A DNA stretch of 64,000 nt, taken from contig NHTQ01000003.1 of the NCBI GenBank assembly GCA_002166865.1, positions 140,001 to 204,000 on the forward strand, written 5' to 3'. Made by a program: the position numbers and the translations under genes. Positions 17,491-26,029 of this stretch are shown here, in pieces; position 1 is the stretch's first letter, and each line of letters opens with the position of its first letter. Under the pieces are notes generated by a model that saw only the letters and a list, made by a program, of their open reading frames with translations, did no database searches and was not told the origin of the DNA. Origin of the DNA: Rhodobacteraceae bacterium WFHF2C18 (GTDB taxonomy: Bacteria; Pseudomonadota; Alphaproteobacteria; Rhodobacterales; Rhodobacteraceae).

Positions 17491-18603
17491 TCAGCCGTCC
17501 TCGCCCAGTTTCGGCGAGGGGCGCTCCAGCCGCAGATCGGCACCGGAAAAGCGGAAGGGCGCCCGCACCCCCGGCACCCCGTCAAGATCCACCCGCAGGC
17601 CGCGGGCCTGGACCTGCGGGTCGGCGAAGACCTCGGACAGATCGTTGATCGGGCCGGCGGGCACGCCCTGCGCCTCGCAGGCGGCCAGAAGATCGGCCTT
17701 GGTGAACCGCCGGGTCGCCGTGGTCAGCAGATCGGAAAGGCGCGCGCGATTCGCCACCCGGTCGGCGTTGGTCAGGAATTCGGGCGCCTCGGCCAGCTCC
17801 GGCACGCCGAGCAGGTGGCAAAGCCGCTGGTACTGCCGGTCGTTGCCGGTGGCGATGATGATGTAGCCATCGGCGCAGTCGAACACCTGGTAGGGGCACA
17901 GGTTGGGGTGGAAGTTGCCCAGCCGCCCCGGCGGCGTGCCGGTGGCGAGGTAATTCATCGCCTGGTTCGCGGTGACCGCCACGGCCACGTCCAGCAGGGC
18001 CATGTCCACCTGCTGCCCCTTGCCGGTCTGCGCGCGTTGGTGCAGCGCGGCCAGGATCGCGGTGGTGGCGTAGACCCCGGTGAAGACATCCGTCACCGCG
18101 ACGCCCACCTTGGTCGGCTGGCCCTCGGGGTGGCCCGTGATCGACATCAGCCCGGACATGCCCTGAATGATGTAATCGTATCCCGCCCGGTGGGCATAGG
18201 GCCCGTCCTGCCCGAAGCCGGTGATCGAGCAGTAGATCAGGCCGGGGTTGATCCGCGACAGGCTGTCGTAGTCCAGCCCGTACTTGGCCAGCCCGCCGAC
18301 CTTGAAGTTCTCGATCACCACGTCGGCCTCGCGGATCATCTCGCGCACCTGGGCCTGGCCCGCCTCGGTGCGGAAATCCACCGCCACGCTGCGCTTGCCG
18401 CGGTTGCAGGAATGGAAGTAGGCGGCCGAGCGGTCATCGTCACGGTCGATGAAGGGCGGGCCCCAGTTCCGGGTGTCGTCGCCCGCGGGGCTTTCCACCT
18501 TCACGACCTCGGCCCCCAGGTCGGCCAGCGTCTGCCCGGCCCAGGGGCCGGCCAGGATGCGGGCAAGTTCGACGACCTTGAGGCCGCAGAGCGGTGCCGT
18601 CAT
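17491..18603 (-). CDS. CaiB/BaiF family (class III) CoA transferase
   Basis: A 370-residue enzyme that moves CoA between carboxylic acids via a mixed anhydride on an aspartate. PLCGLKVVELARILAGPWAGQTLADLGAEV style N-terminus is the family opening (Rossmann half), and VAVTDVFTGVYAT places the catalytic Asp at residue 172, where family members have Asp169. The chain is a little shorter than the 390-430 usual but keeps both domains and the C-terminal segment that threads through the dimer. It overlaps the upstream dsbA-like stop by 4 bases. The acyl substrates are unknown; no neighbouring acyl-CoA dehydrogenase or hydratase points to a pathway. Confidence 0.92.
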   Translation of the reverse strand: MTAPLCGLKVVELARILAGPWAGQTLADLGAEVVKVESPAGDDTRNWGPPFIDRDDDRSAAYFHSCNRGKRSVAVDFRTEAGQAQVREMIREADVVIENFKVGGLAKYGLDYDSLSRINPGLIYCSITGFGQDGPYAHRAGYDYIIQGMSGLMSITGHPEGQPTKVGVAVTDVFTGVYATTAILAALHQRAQTGKGQQVDMALLDVAVAVTANQAMNYLATGTPPGRLGNFHPNLCPYQVFDCADGYIIIATGNDRQYQRLCHLLGVPELAEAPEFLTNADRVANRARLSDLLTTATRRFTKADLLAACEAQGVPAGPINDLSEVFADPQVQARGLRVDLDGVPGVRAPFRFSGADLRLERPSPKLGEDG

Positions 18604-19283
18604 TGCTGCGCCAACTCGTCCTGGATGATCCCCTTGAGCTTGTCGTAGGACATGTTCGAATAGGTCTCGCCGTTGATGACGAGGCTGGGGGTCGCCTCGA
18701 TCTCGTGCTTGTCGGCGTTTTCCTCGAACCAGTTGACCAGCGCCTCGGCCTTGGCGCTGTCGCTGAGGCAGGCGTTGAGCTGATCGGGGTCAAGCCCCGC
18801 GGCGCGGCCGAGCTTGCGCAGGTTATCCGCGACCTCCACCGGGTCGCCCGAGCCGATCCAGTCCTCCTGCTGCGTGTAGAGCATCTGGGTGATGCCGAAG
18901 AAGCGGTCCTGCCCGCCGCACCGCGCGACCATCGCGGCCCAGAGCCCGAAGCGGTCGAAATAGACATCGCGGTATATGTAATGCACCTTGCCCGCCTCGA
19001 TGAACTCCGAGCGCAGCTTCTTGAAGGGGCCGGTGTGGAAACTGGCGCAGTGCGGGCAGGTGAAGGAGGCGTATTCCATGACCGTGACCGGCGCGTCCTC
19101 GTCGCCGAGGGTCATCTCGGTGATCCGGGCCTCGCCGGCCGGCTCCGCCGCCCCCTCGGTTTCCTCGGAGGTGGCGGCCCCCAGGCCGGGCGCGGGCGGC
19201 GTCGCGGTACGGCTGGTCAGCCAGTAGGCGCCGGCGATCACCACCGCGAGGCAGGCCACCCCGATCACGATCATGCGTTTCAT
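18600..19283 (-). CDS. DsbA-family thiol:disulfide protein
   Basis: A 227-residue exported thioredoxin-fold protein. Residues 3-24 form an N-terminal hydrophobic signal or anchor (MIVIGVACLAVVIAGAYWL), followed by a Pro/Ala/Glu-rich linker. The active site FTCPHCASF puts the cysteines at 76 and 79, and IEATPSLVING contains the cis-Pro loop facing them. The type with anchor plus C-P-H-C resembles BdbD/DsbA enzymes that oxidise cysteines of periplasmic proteins. The start at MKRMIVI follows AAAGGA; an upstream in-frame Met at 19343 would run into the preceding gene. It sits between dciA-like and CaiB genes on one strand, likely co-transcribed. Confidence 0.92.
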   Translation of the reverse strand: MKRMIVIGVACLAVVIAGAYWLTSRTATPPAPGLGAATSEETEGAAEPAGEARITEMTLGDEDAPVTVMEYASFTCPHCASFHTGPFKKLRSEFIEAGKVHYIYRDVYFDRFGLWAAMVARCGGQDRFFGITQMLYTQQEDWIGSGDPVEVADNLRKLGRAAGLDPDQLNACLSDSAKAEALVNWFEENADKHEIEATPSLVINGETYSNMSYDKLKGIIQDELAQQ

Positions 19284-19299
19284 GGACGGATCCTTTCGC

Positions 19300-19809
19300 T
19301 TAGCGTTTGGACTTGGATAGAACGTTCCGACCGAGGGCTTCAAGCGCCCGGCGCAGATCGGCGTCGGCCACGGGGCGCGCGAGGTCGGCCGCCTGCCCCG
19401 TCACCTGCGGATCGGGCCGGTCCGCCGCAGGCTGCGCCGGGGCGGGTGCGAAGGCCGCCTGCCCCTCGGCAAAGCCCGTGGGCGCGGTCTGGGTGATGGC
19501 GATTCGGGAGATCGCGTTGTAGCCGTAGACGGCGTTCACCTTCTCGCGCAGCGTTTCCTTCTGCATTTCCAGCATCGGCGCCTGCGCGCCGGTGGTCAGC
19601 AAGGTCAGCGTGGCGCCGAACCCCTGCCGGGTGTAGGACACCTTGACCGGCCGGGCGATGGCCGCCACCTCGGGCCCGGCAATCTCGGGCCAGCGGGTCA
19701 GCAGGCGCGATTCGGCGAAGCCGCGGGTTTCCGAGGCGCGCCGGATCCGTTCCTGCAGCAGCTGTGCGGTGCGGGTGAAGCCGCGGGTGGTGGCCTTGCG
19801 GCGGGGCAT
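19300..19809 (-). CDS. DUF721/DciA-like protein
   Basis: A 169-residue protein with the DUF721 pattern at the N terminus (RGFTRTAQLLQERIRRASE, LTRWPEIAGPEVAAIARPVKV, then a T-L-T-L-L-T-T-G-A-Q-A core). DciA proteins of this family load the replicative helicase in bacteria without DnaC; that role is established for other members and only inferred here. The C-terminal 50 residues are Pro/Ala-rich and end in a basic tail (RNVLSKSKR). It lies back to back with mutY (83 bases apart) and 16 bases upstream of the dsbA-like gene, an order frequent in Rhodobacteraceae. Confidence 0.88.
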   Translation of the reverse strand: MPRRKATTRGFTRTAQLLQERIRRASETRGFAESRLLTRWPEIAGPEVAAIARPVKVSYTRQGFGATLTLLTTGAQAPMLEMQKETLREKVNAVYGYNAISRIAITQTAPTGFAEGQAAFAPAPAQPAADRPDPQVTGQAADLARPVADADLRRALEALGRNVLSKSKR

Positions 19810-19892
19810 GGGTGTTCCTTTGCCTGTTCGCGCCTATTTTAGGCCGGGAATCGCCGCGCGCCACCCCCCGGCGCCACAGAAGGAGGCAGCGC

Positions 19893-20987
19893 ATGACCGA
19901 CCGGCCGGAGCCCGCCGACCTGCTGGCCTGGTATGACGCCCACGCCCGCGAGATGCCCTGGCGCGTCGGACCGGCGGCGCGGGCGGCCGGGGCCCGGCCC
20001 GACCCCTATGCCGTCTGGCTGTCGGAGGTGATGCTGCAGCAGACCACCGTGGCGGCGGTGACCCCCTATTTCCGGCGCTTCACCGCGCGCTGGCCGACGG
20101 TCACGCGGCTGGCCGCGGCGGAGGACGCCGCGGTGATGGCCGAATGGGCGGGGCTGGGCTACTACGCCCGGGCGCGGAACCTGCTGAAATGCGCGCGGAC
20201 CATCGTGGCCGAGCATGGCGGGCGCTTCCCCGACACGCGCGCGGCCCTGCAGCAGCTGCCCGGCATCGGTCCCTATACCGCCGCGGCCGTGGCGGCCATC
20301 GCCTTCGACCGGGCCGAGACGGTGGTGGACGGCAACGTCGAACGCGTCATGGCCCGCCTGCACGACATCCGCGCGCCCCTGCCCGGCGCCAAGCGCGCCC
20401 TGGGCGAGGCCGCGGCGGCATTGACCCCGGCGGAGCGGCCCGGGGATTATGCCCAGGCGGTCATGGATCTGGGTGCGACGGTCTGCACGCCGACCGCGCC
20501 GGCCTGCGGGATCTGCCCCTGGGCCGGCGCCTGCCGGGCGCGCGCCGCGGGCATCCAGGCGGAGCTGCCGCGCAAGGCGCCCCGGGCGGCCAAGCCCGTC
20601 CGGCGCGGCATCGCCTACGTGGCGCAGCGCGAGGATGGCGCGCTGCTGCTGGAGCGCCGGCCCGACCGCGGGCTGCTGGGCGGGATGCTGGGCTGGCCCG
20701 GCAGCGACTGGGGCGAGGCGCCCGCCCCCGCGCCCCCCGTCGCGGCGGAGTGGCAGCGGCTGGAGGCCGAGGCGCGGCACACCTTCACCCATTTCCACCT
20801 GCGCCTCGAAATCGCGGTGGCGCGCGTGCCCGCCGGATCCCGGCCCGCGCGCGGCCAGTTCGTGCCCCGCCACGCCTTCCGCCCGGCCGATCTGCCCACG
20901 GTCATGCGCAAGGTGTTTGACCTAGCGCATGGCAGGCTGGAGAATATCGCGCATTCTGGCCCCGAGGTATCGCCATGGACGGAGTGA
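19893..20987 (+). CDS. mutY: A/G-specific adenine glycosylase
   Basis: A 364-residue base-excision enzyme removing adenine opposite 8-oxoguanine. SEVMLQQTTVAAV carries the catalytic Glu, QQLPGIGPYTAAAVAAIAF is the helix-hairpin-helix, and VVDGNVERV holds the catalytic Asp. The [4Fe-4S] ligands are C-x6-C-x2-C-x5-C (CTPTAPACGICPWAGAC). The C-terminal NUDIX-like domain (RGIAYVAQREDGALLLERRP onward) recognises 8-oxoG. AGGAGG precedes the ATG at 19893; the longer in-frame upstream start would overlap the divergent gene. The end overlaps the AlkB-type gene by 13 bases. Confidence 0.97.
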   Translation: MTDRPEPADLLAWYDAHAREMPWRVGPAARAAGARPDPYAVWLSEVMLQQTTVAAVTPYFRRFTARWPTVTRLAAAEDAAVMAEWAGLGYYARARNLLKCARTIVAEHGGRFPDTRAALQQLPGIGPYTAAAVAAIAFDRAETVVDGNVERVMARLHDIRAPLPGAKRALGEAAAALTPAERPGDYAQAVMDLGATVCTPTAPACGICPWAGACRARAAGIQAELPRKAPRAAKPVRRGIAYVAQREDGALLLERRPDRGLLGGMLGWPGSDWGEAPAPAPPVAAEWQRLEAEARHTFTHFHLRLEIAVARVPAGSRPARGQFVPRHAFRPADLPTVMRKVFDLAHGRLENIAHSGPEVSPWTE

Positions 20988-22132
20988 AAGACATGATTCC
21001 CGCCGATCAGGTGGCCCGGTTCCGCAACGCCGTGCCCTTCTGGATGTCGCTTCTGCTGGTGCCGGTGGCCCTGCTGGGGGCGTTTCACGGCGGCTGGACC
21101 GTGATCCTGCTGCCGGTGATGACCTGGTACTTCTTCTCGGCCCTCGATGCGATGCTGGGCCTGAACCTTGAGAACGCGGACCTCGAGACCGGCGAGGACA
21201 AGCTGACCTGGTACAAGGCGATCACGCTGATCTGGGCGCCGGTGCAGTTCGTCCTGCTGCTGTGGATGATCTGGTACGTCACCGGGCCGGGCGACGCGCA
21301 TCTGTCGGCGCTGGAGACGATCGTGCTGTTCTTCGGGGTGGGCGTGATCACCGGCACGGTGGGGATCAACTACAGCCACGAGTTGATGCACCAGTCCGAC
21401 CGGGGCGAGCGGTTCCTGGGCGATGCGCTGCTGGCGATGGTGCTGTATTCGCACTTCCGCTCCGAGCACCTGCTGGTGCACCACCGCTACGTGGGCACGC
21501 CGCGCGACCCGGTCACGGCGCGCTACAACGAGGGGTTCCACCGCTTCTTCCCGCGGGTGCTGGCCGGGTCGCTGAAATCCGCCTTCCGGGCCGAGAAGGA
21601 GCGCCTGGCGCGCAAGGACCGGCCGTGGACCGACCGGGCCAATCCCTTCTGGCGCTACTGGGGGCTGCAGGCCTGGATGCTGCTGCTGGCGGGCCTGGTC
21701 GGCGGCTGGGCGGGGCTGGCGCTGTTCATCTGGCAGGCGGCGGTGGCCATCTGGCAACTGGAACTGGTGAACTACGTGGAGCACTACGGCCTGACGCGCA
21801 AGCACCTGGGCGAGGGCAAGTACGAACACGTCAAGCCGCGGCACAGCTGGAACGCGGCGCACAAGGCCTCGAACTGGCTGCTGATCAACCTGCAGCGCCA
21901 TTCCGACCACCACTACAAGCCCAACCGGCGCTTCCCGCTGTTGCAGAATCACTCCGAGGCGGAAGCGCCGCAGCTGCCCTACGGCTACCCCATCATGACC
22001 ATGGCGGCGATGGTGCCGCCCGTGTGGCGCCGCGTGATGAACCCGCGCGTGCGGCGCTGGCGGCAGATGTACTACCCCGAGATCACCGACTGGCGCCCCT
22101 ACAACAAGGCCCGCACACCGCTGCCGCGCTGA
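20975..22132 (+). CDS. alkB: AlkB-type membrane di-iron hydroxylase
   Basis: A 385-residue integral membrane non-haem di-iron monooxygenase. It has all AlkB histidine boxes: HELMH, EHLLVHHRYVGTP, NYVEHYGL and LQRHSDHHYKPN, plus four to six hydrophobic segments ahead of and between them. AlkB enzymes hydroxylate terminal carbons of alkanes or fatty acids with electrons from rubredoxin. No rubredoxin or rubredoxin reductase gene is nearby, so the redox partner must be elsewhere. The NYVEHYGL and LQRHSDHH boxes favour AlkB over fatty acid desaturases. The reading frame starts within the last 13 bases of mutY, implying translational coupling. Confidence 0.88.
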   Translation: MDGVKDMIPADQVARFRNAVPFWMSLLLVPVALLGAFHGGWTVILLPVMTWYFFSALDAMLGLNLENADLETGEDKLTWYKAITLIWAPVQFVLLLWMIWYVTGPGDAHLSALETIVLFFGVGVITGTVGINYSHELMHQSDRGERFLGDALLAMVLYSHFRSEHLLVHHRYVGTPRDPVTARYNEGFHRFFPRVLAGSLKSAFRAEKERLARKDRPWTDRANPFWRYWGLQAWMLLLAGLVGGWAGLALFIWQAAVAIWQLELVNYVEHYGLTRKHLGEGKYEHVKPRHSWNAAHKASNWLLINLQRHSDHHYKPNRRFPLLQNHSEAEAPQLPYGYPIMTMAAMVPPVWRRVMNPRVRRWRQMYYPEITDWRPYNKARTPLPR

Positions 22133-22221
22133 GGCGGTTGCGCGGTGTCGTCGCGGGCGCGGGGCGCGGGTTCGTGCTATGCTTCGGCGGCGCGCGACCC
22201 AAAACGACCGGAGAATCGCAG

Positions 22222-22647
22222 ATGGCCCCGACCGAAAGGCAGCTTGAACTGGTGCGCGACAGCTTCGCAGAACTGCGCAAGGATCCGCGGCCGCGCTTCG
22301 TCGAGTTCTACGAGGCGTTCTTTCGCCGCGCGCCGGAGTTGCGCAGCATGTTCCGCGAGGACGACCTTGGCGGCCAGGGCATGCGGTTCATGTCCACCCT
22401 CGGGGTCATCGTGGACGACCTCAACCGCCCCGAGGCGCTGGAGGACCGGCTGACCGAACTGGGGCAGGCGCACCGGGCCATGGGCGTGAAGGCGGCGCAT
22501 TTCGAGCCCATGGGCGCGGCGCTGCTGGAGACGCTGGAAAACACCCTGGGCGCGGATTTCACGCCCGAGGCGCGCGCGGCCTGGGAAGCGGCCTATGCCC
22601 AGGTCGCCGACGAGATCATCAGGCGCGGCGACATTCCGCCCGAATGA
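22222..22647 (+). CDS. Single-domain globin
   Basis: A 141-residue protein with the bacterial globin pattern: a helix A/B opening (TERQLELVRDSFAELR), FYEAFFRRAPELRSMF at the B-C-CD region with the conserved Phe, and GVKAAHFEPMGAALLETL, in which the His is the proximal haem ligand. It resembles the haem domain of flavohaemoglobins or Vitreoscilla-type haemoglobin without a reductase domain. GGAG lies upstream of the ATG. It follows alkB by 89 bases on the same strand. Oxygen delivery, NO detoxification or sensing are all possible. Confidence 0.85.
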   Translation: MAPTERQLELVRDSFAELRKDPRPRFVEFYEAFFRRAPELRSMFREDDLGGQGMRFMSTLGVIVDDLNRPEALEDRLTELGQAHRAMGVKAAHFEPMGAALLETLENTLGADFTPEARAAWEAAYAQVADEIIRRGDIPPE

Positions 22648-22728
22648 GCCCGGTCCGCCGGCGCGCCCCGATGGACAGGCCCCGCCCGGGCGCCTAGGCT
22701 CGGCCCCACGCCGCCCAGGGAGTCCGCC

Positions 22729-23331
22729 ATGCAACTGATCTCTGCCCCGCCCTCGCCCTTCGTGCGCAAGGTGCGCGTGGTCCTGCACGAAACCGGCCAG
22801 ACCGAGGAGGTCGAGACCGTCCACGTCATGACCACGCCCACGCAAAGCGACCCGGCGGCGACGGCCGCCAACCCGCTGGGCAAGATCCCCGCGCTGGTCC
22901 GCGAGGAGGGGCCGGCGCTTTACGACAGCCGGGTGATCTGCCGCTATCTGGACGCGCGCGTCCATGCCGGGCTCTACCCCGGCGCGCGCCTGTGGGAGAC
23001 CCTGACGCTGGAAGCCACCGCCGACGGTATCATGGAGGCCGCGGTGCTGATGGTCTACGAGCATCGGGTGCGCCCCCACGAAAAGGTCTACGAGGGCTGG
23101 ATCGAGGCGCAGTGGCAGAAGATCACCCGCGCCGTCGCCGCGCTGGAGGCGCGCTGGATGAGCCACCTGAACGGCCCGCTGGACATGGGCCAGATCGCCG
23201 TTGGCTGCGCCCTGGGATACCTGGATTTCCGCCATCCGGACCGGTCCTGGCGACAGGGCAACGGCGCGCTGGACGATTGGTTCGCCGTCTTCGCCGAACG
23301 GCCCAGCATGCAGGAGACCGCGCCGGAGTGA
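22729..23331 (+). CDS. Glutathione S-transferase family protein
   Basis: A 200-residue protein with an N-terminal thioredoxin-like GST domain (SAPPSPFVRKVRVVLHE, NPLGKIPALV, YDSRVICRYLDAR) and a C-terminal all-helical domain. The Ser/Pro-Phe-x-R-K start is the pattern of bacterial GSTs where Ser or Tyr activates glutathione, and the D-S-R-V-I motif binds its gamma-glutamyl end. GGGAG precedes the ATG. Substrate unknown. Same strand as the globin gene, 81 bases later, but an operon is not shown. Confidence 0.92.
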   Translation: MQLISAPPSPFVRKVRVVLHETGQTEEVETVHVMTTPTQSDPAATAANPLGKIPALVREEGPALYDSRVICRYLDARVHAGLYPGARLWETLTLEATADGIMEAAVLMVYEHRVRPHEKVYEGWIEAQWQKITRAVAALEARWMSHLNGPLDMGQIAVGCALGYLDFRHPDRSWRQGNGALDDWFAVFAERPSMQETAPE

Positions 23332-23395
23332 CGCGCGGCGCCCGCGCGTGAAACTTCCCGGCCTCCCGCCGCGTTAGCCGCGCAAGGAGGTTTCC

Positions 23396-24751
23396 ATGCA
23401 CGACCCCGGTTCCCGATACGCGGAGCAGATCGTCGCGACCGTCTCGCAGCCCTTGGTGGTTCTGACCGGGGGGCTGGAGGTGGAAACCGTGAACGACGCG
23501 TTCTGCCGGACCTTCCGGGTGTCGCCCGAGGAAAGCCGGGGCCGGCAATTTTACGACCTGGGAAACGGGCAGTGGGACATCCCCGAACTGCGCCGACTGC
23601 TGGGAGAGGTGCTGGCCGGGCGCACCGCGCTGAGCGGTTATCGCGTGGACCATGACTTCGAGACGATCGGGCGGCGGGTCATGTACCTCAACGCGCGCCG
23701 GATGCAGCACGACGAGGGGCCCGACCGCATCCTGCTGACCATCAACGACCTCACCGAGGTGGAGCGCCAGCGCGCCGAACTGGAGGCCCGGGCGGAGTTC
23801 TCCGAGAAGCTGATCGACAGCATCCGCGAGGGCCTGCTGGTTCTGGACAAGGATCTGACCGTGGTCACGGCCAACGAATCCTTCCACGAGATGTTCAACA
23901 TGCGCCCCGCGGACACCGAGGGCGCCCGGATCTACGACCTGGGCAATGGACAATGGAACATCCCCGACCTGCGCGAGGCGCTGGAAGGCATCCTGCCGCG
24001 CGAGGAACGGTTCAACGACTACGAGGTCGAGCGCGATTTTGAGGGCCTCGGCCGGCGGGTGATGCTGCTCAACGCGCGGCGGCTGGACCACCGTGACCAG
24101 ATCCTGCTGGCCTTTCGGGACGTGACCGAGCGGCGCGAGCAGCAGCACCGGCAGCATGTTTTCGTGGCTGAGTTGCAGCACCGGGTAAAGAACATCCTGG
24201 GCAACGTCCATGCGCTGGCCAACCAGACGCGGCGGCACAGCCGCGACCTGGACGCGTTCTTCGACGCCTTCACCGCCCGGCTGTCGGCGCTGTCGCGCAC
24301 GCAGGACCTGCTGGTGCGCAGCCCGCAAGAGGCGGCCGAGATCGGCGATATCCTTCGCGCGGAGCTGGAGGCCGTCGGCGCCGTGGAGGGGCGCAGCTTC
24401 ACGCTGGAGGGCCCCGAGATCCGCCTGAACCCGCGCGACACGCAGGCCATCGCCATGGCCGTTCACGAACTGGCCACCAACGCCGGCAAGTACGGCGCCC
24501 TGCGCGCGCCGGGGGGCTGCGTGCGCGTGGCCTGGTGGATCGGGCGGGAGGCGGAAAAGACGCTTCATTTCCGTTGGCGCGAAACCGGCGTGACGATCCG
24601 CCCGTCAGAGGCGGCGCGCGGCTTCGGCTCGGACGTCATCACGCGCAGCGTTCCGCACATGCTGGGCGGCACCGCGGACCTGAGCCTGCATCCCGACGGC
24701 GCGCATTGCCGCCTGTCCTTTCCCCTGCCTGACGGGAAGGAGGATGGATGA
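23396..24751 (+). CDS. PAS-PAS sensor histidine kinase (HWE/HisKA_2 type)
   Basis: A 451-residue soluble kinase without obvious transmembrane segments. Two consecutive PAS domains (about 12-130 and 140-255) are close copies: both carry YDLGNGQW(D/N)IP(E/D)LR and the GRRVM(Y/L)LNARR strand. The dimerisation/phospho-acceptor region reads FVAELQHRVKNILGNVHALA, with the phosphorylated His in L-Q-H-R-V-K-N, as in HisKA_2/HWE kinases. The ATPase part has the HELATNAGKYGAL N-box with a Leu/Ala variation, and a G-F-G-S-D motif. Ribosome site CAAGGAGG. It overlaps the response regulator start by ATGA. PAS ligands unknown; the repeats suggest redox, light or small-molecule sensing. Confidence 0.9.
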   Translation: MHDPGSRYAEQIVATVSQPLVVLTGGLEVETVNDAFCRTFRVSPEESRGRQFYDLGNGQWDIPELRRLLGEVLAGRTALSGYRVDHDFETIGRRVMYLNARRMQHDEGPDRILLTINDLTEVERQRAELEARAEFSEKLIDSIREGLLVLDKDLTVVTANESFHEMFNMRPADTEGARIYDLGNGQWNIPDLREALEGILPREERFNDYEVERDFEGLGRRVMLLNARRLDHRDQILLAFRDVTERREQQHRQHVFVAELQHRVKNILGNVHALANQTRRHSRDLDAFFDAFTARLSALSRTQDLLVRSPQEAAEIGDILRAELEAVGAVEGRSFTLEGPEIRLNPRDTQAIAMAVHELATNAGKYGALRAPGGCVRVAWWIGREAEKTLHFRWRETGVTIRPSEAARGFGSDVITRSVPHMLGGTADLSLHPDGAHCRLSFPLPDGKEDG

Positions 24752-25119
24752 TGGCCAAGTTTCTGGAGGGCCGGCGCATCCTGGTGGTGGACGACGACTA
24801 CCTGATCGCGATGGACATCGCCGAAACGGTGGAATCCTACGGTGGAAAGGTGGTGGGCCCGGTCGGCCGGCTGCCCGAGGCGCAGGAGCTTGCCCGCCGC
24901 GAACAGCCCGACGGCGCCATCCTGGACGTCAACCTGAACGGCAACACCTCCTACCCTCTGGCGCGCGAGCTGTGCGCGGCGGGGGTGACGGTGGTGTTCC
25001 TGACGGGATACGAGGCCACGGTGATGACCGCTGAGTTCGCCGACCTGCCGCGCCTGAGCAAGCCGTTCAGCCCGCGCCTGGGCGAGCACGTCCTGCGCAA
25101 CGCCTTTGGCAGCGGCTGA
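24748..25119 (+). CDS. Single-domain response regulator
   Basis: A 123-residue receiver domain without an output domain. ILVVDDDYLIAMDIAETVE gives the acidic triad, AILDVNLNG holds the phospho-acceptor Asp60, and VTVVFLTGYEA the switch Thr, with Lys in RLSKPFSP. It overlaps the kinase gene by 4 bases and is its obvious partner, but with no DNA-binding or enzyme domain it must act by protein contact or as a phosphate sink. GGAGG before the ATG. Such kinase/receiver pairs feed the general stress or motility networks in alphaproteobacteria; which one applies here cannot be read. Confidence 0.92.
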   Translation: MMAKFLEGRRILVVDDDYLIAMDIAETVESYGGKVVGPVGRLPEAQELARREQPDGAILDVNLNGNTSYPLARELCAAGVTVVFLTGYEATVMTAEFADLPRLSKPFSPRLGEHVLRNAFGSG

Positions 25120-25128
25120 GGCCAGGAA

Positions 25129-25803
25129 TCAGAAGCTGTAACTGACCCCGAGGTTCAGTGCGTGGGTCACGATCTCGGTGTCGAAGCTGCCGGCGGTCTC
25201 GCCCGGATCGGGGTCGATGGTAATGTCGTTGTCCGACCAGGTGATCTGGTATTCCCCGAAGATCGACCAGCGCTCGTTCAGCGCGTAGCTCATGCCGGCG
25301 ATGCCGCGCGCGGCCGGTCCCGTCACCTCGAATCCGTGGGTGCGGTTGGCGGCGCCGGTCACCTGGACATCCACATGCGGCACGGCCACGCCGAGGCCCG
25401 CACCGAGGTAGGGGGTCAGGCGCGGCGCACCGAAGGCGTCGGGCCACCGCTTGAGCACGTTGGCGGTAATGATGTTGTGCCCGTCGGACAGTTCCATCCG
25501 GTCAACGCCGATGGCCGCGCGGTCGGCCGCCGGGGCGTAGGCCTTGGTGTGCGTGCCCTCGACCCCGAAGCCCAGGTCGTTCGCCGTCCACCATGTGGCG
25601 CGCCCGCCGTAATAGAGCGGCGCGTCCAGCGGGTTGCCCTCCCAGTCGATGGAGCGCGAGAAGGGCGTGCCGCCCGGCAATGTGCCGGTGGCGGTGCTTT
25701 CATCCACGGACTGGACACCGAGGTAGAAGCTCAGTTCCATCTCGGCGGCGGCAGGCGCGGCGATGGCCATCAGTGCGGCGGTGGCGGCGGCAAGGCGTTT
25801 CAT
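25129..25803 (-). CDS. Outer-membrane beta-barrel protein
   Basis: A 224-residue exported protein. Residues 1-20 are a signal peptide ending A-A-A-E (KRLAAATAALMAIAAPAAAE). The mature part alternates hydrophobic and polar residues in strands and ends in Phe after aromatic-containing LNLGVSYSF, the usual signal for the BAM machinery. It fits the OmpW/OmpA-like or acyl-x8-type small barrels. It ends 9 bases from the convergent response regulator, and its start diverges from petA across 226 bases. Confidence 0.85.
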   Translation of the reverse strand: MKRLAAATAALMAIAAPAAAEMELSFYLGVQSVDESTATGTLPGGTPFSRSIDWEGNPLDAPLYYGGRATWWTANDLGFGVEGTHTKAYAPAADRAAIGVDRMELSDGHNIITANVLKRWPDAFGAPRLTPYLGAGLGVAVPHVDVQVTGAANRTHGFEVTGPAARGIAGMSYALNERWSIFGEYQITWSDNDITIDPDPGETAGSFDTEIVTHALNLGVSYSF

Positions 25804-26029
25804 CGGGATGCTGCTTTCGGTTGCGAAGATGTCGTCATTTCCCCCTGCTTATACAGCCGACGCGCGCGCCACAAGCGCGACACATGCGCACTCGCGGCAA
25901 AATCGGCAGGATTGCGCACTGGACTGGTCCGCTCTGCCCCGCTAAATACCGGTCCGGAACAGATGGCGGTTCTGCGCCGTCGCCAACCCGCATGAGGCCG
26001 TGCGCGGCCTTGAGAATGGAGACGAAGCC

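Noticed and set aside
20975..22132. Fatty acid desaturase instead of AlkB
   Set aside because: NYVEHYGL and LQRHSDHH boxes together with HELMH are the AlkB set.
25804..26029. Promoter of petABC from TAAATA at 25943
   Set aside because: No -35 hexamer at acceptable spacing (best is CTGGAC with 18 bases); too weak to list.
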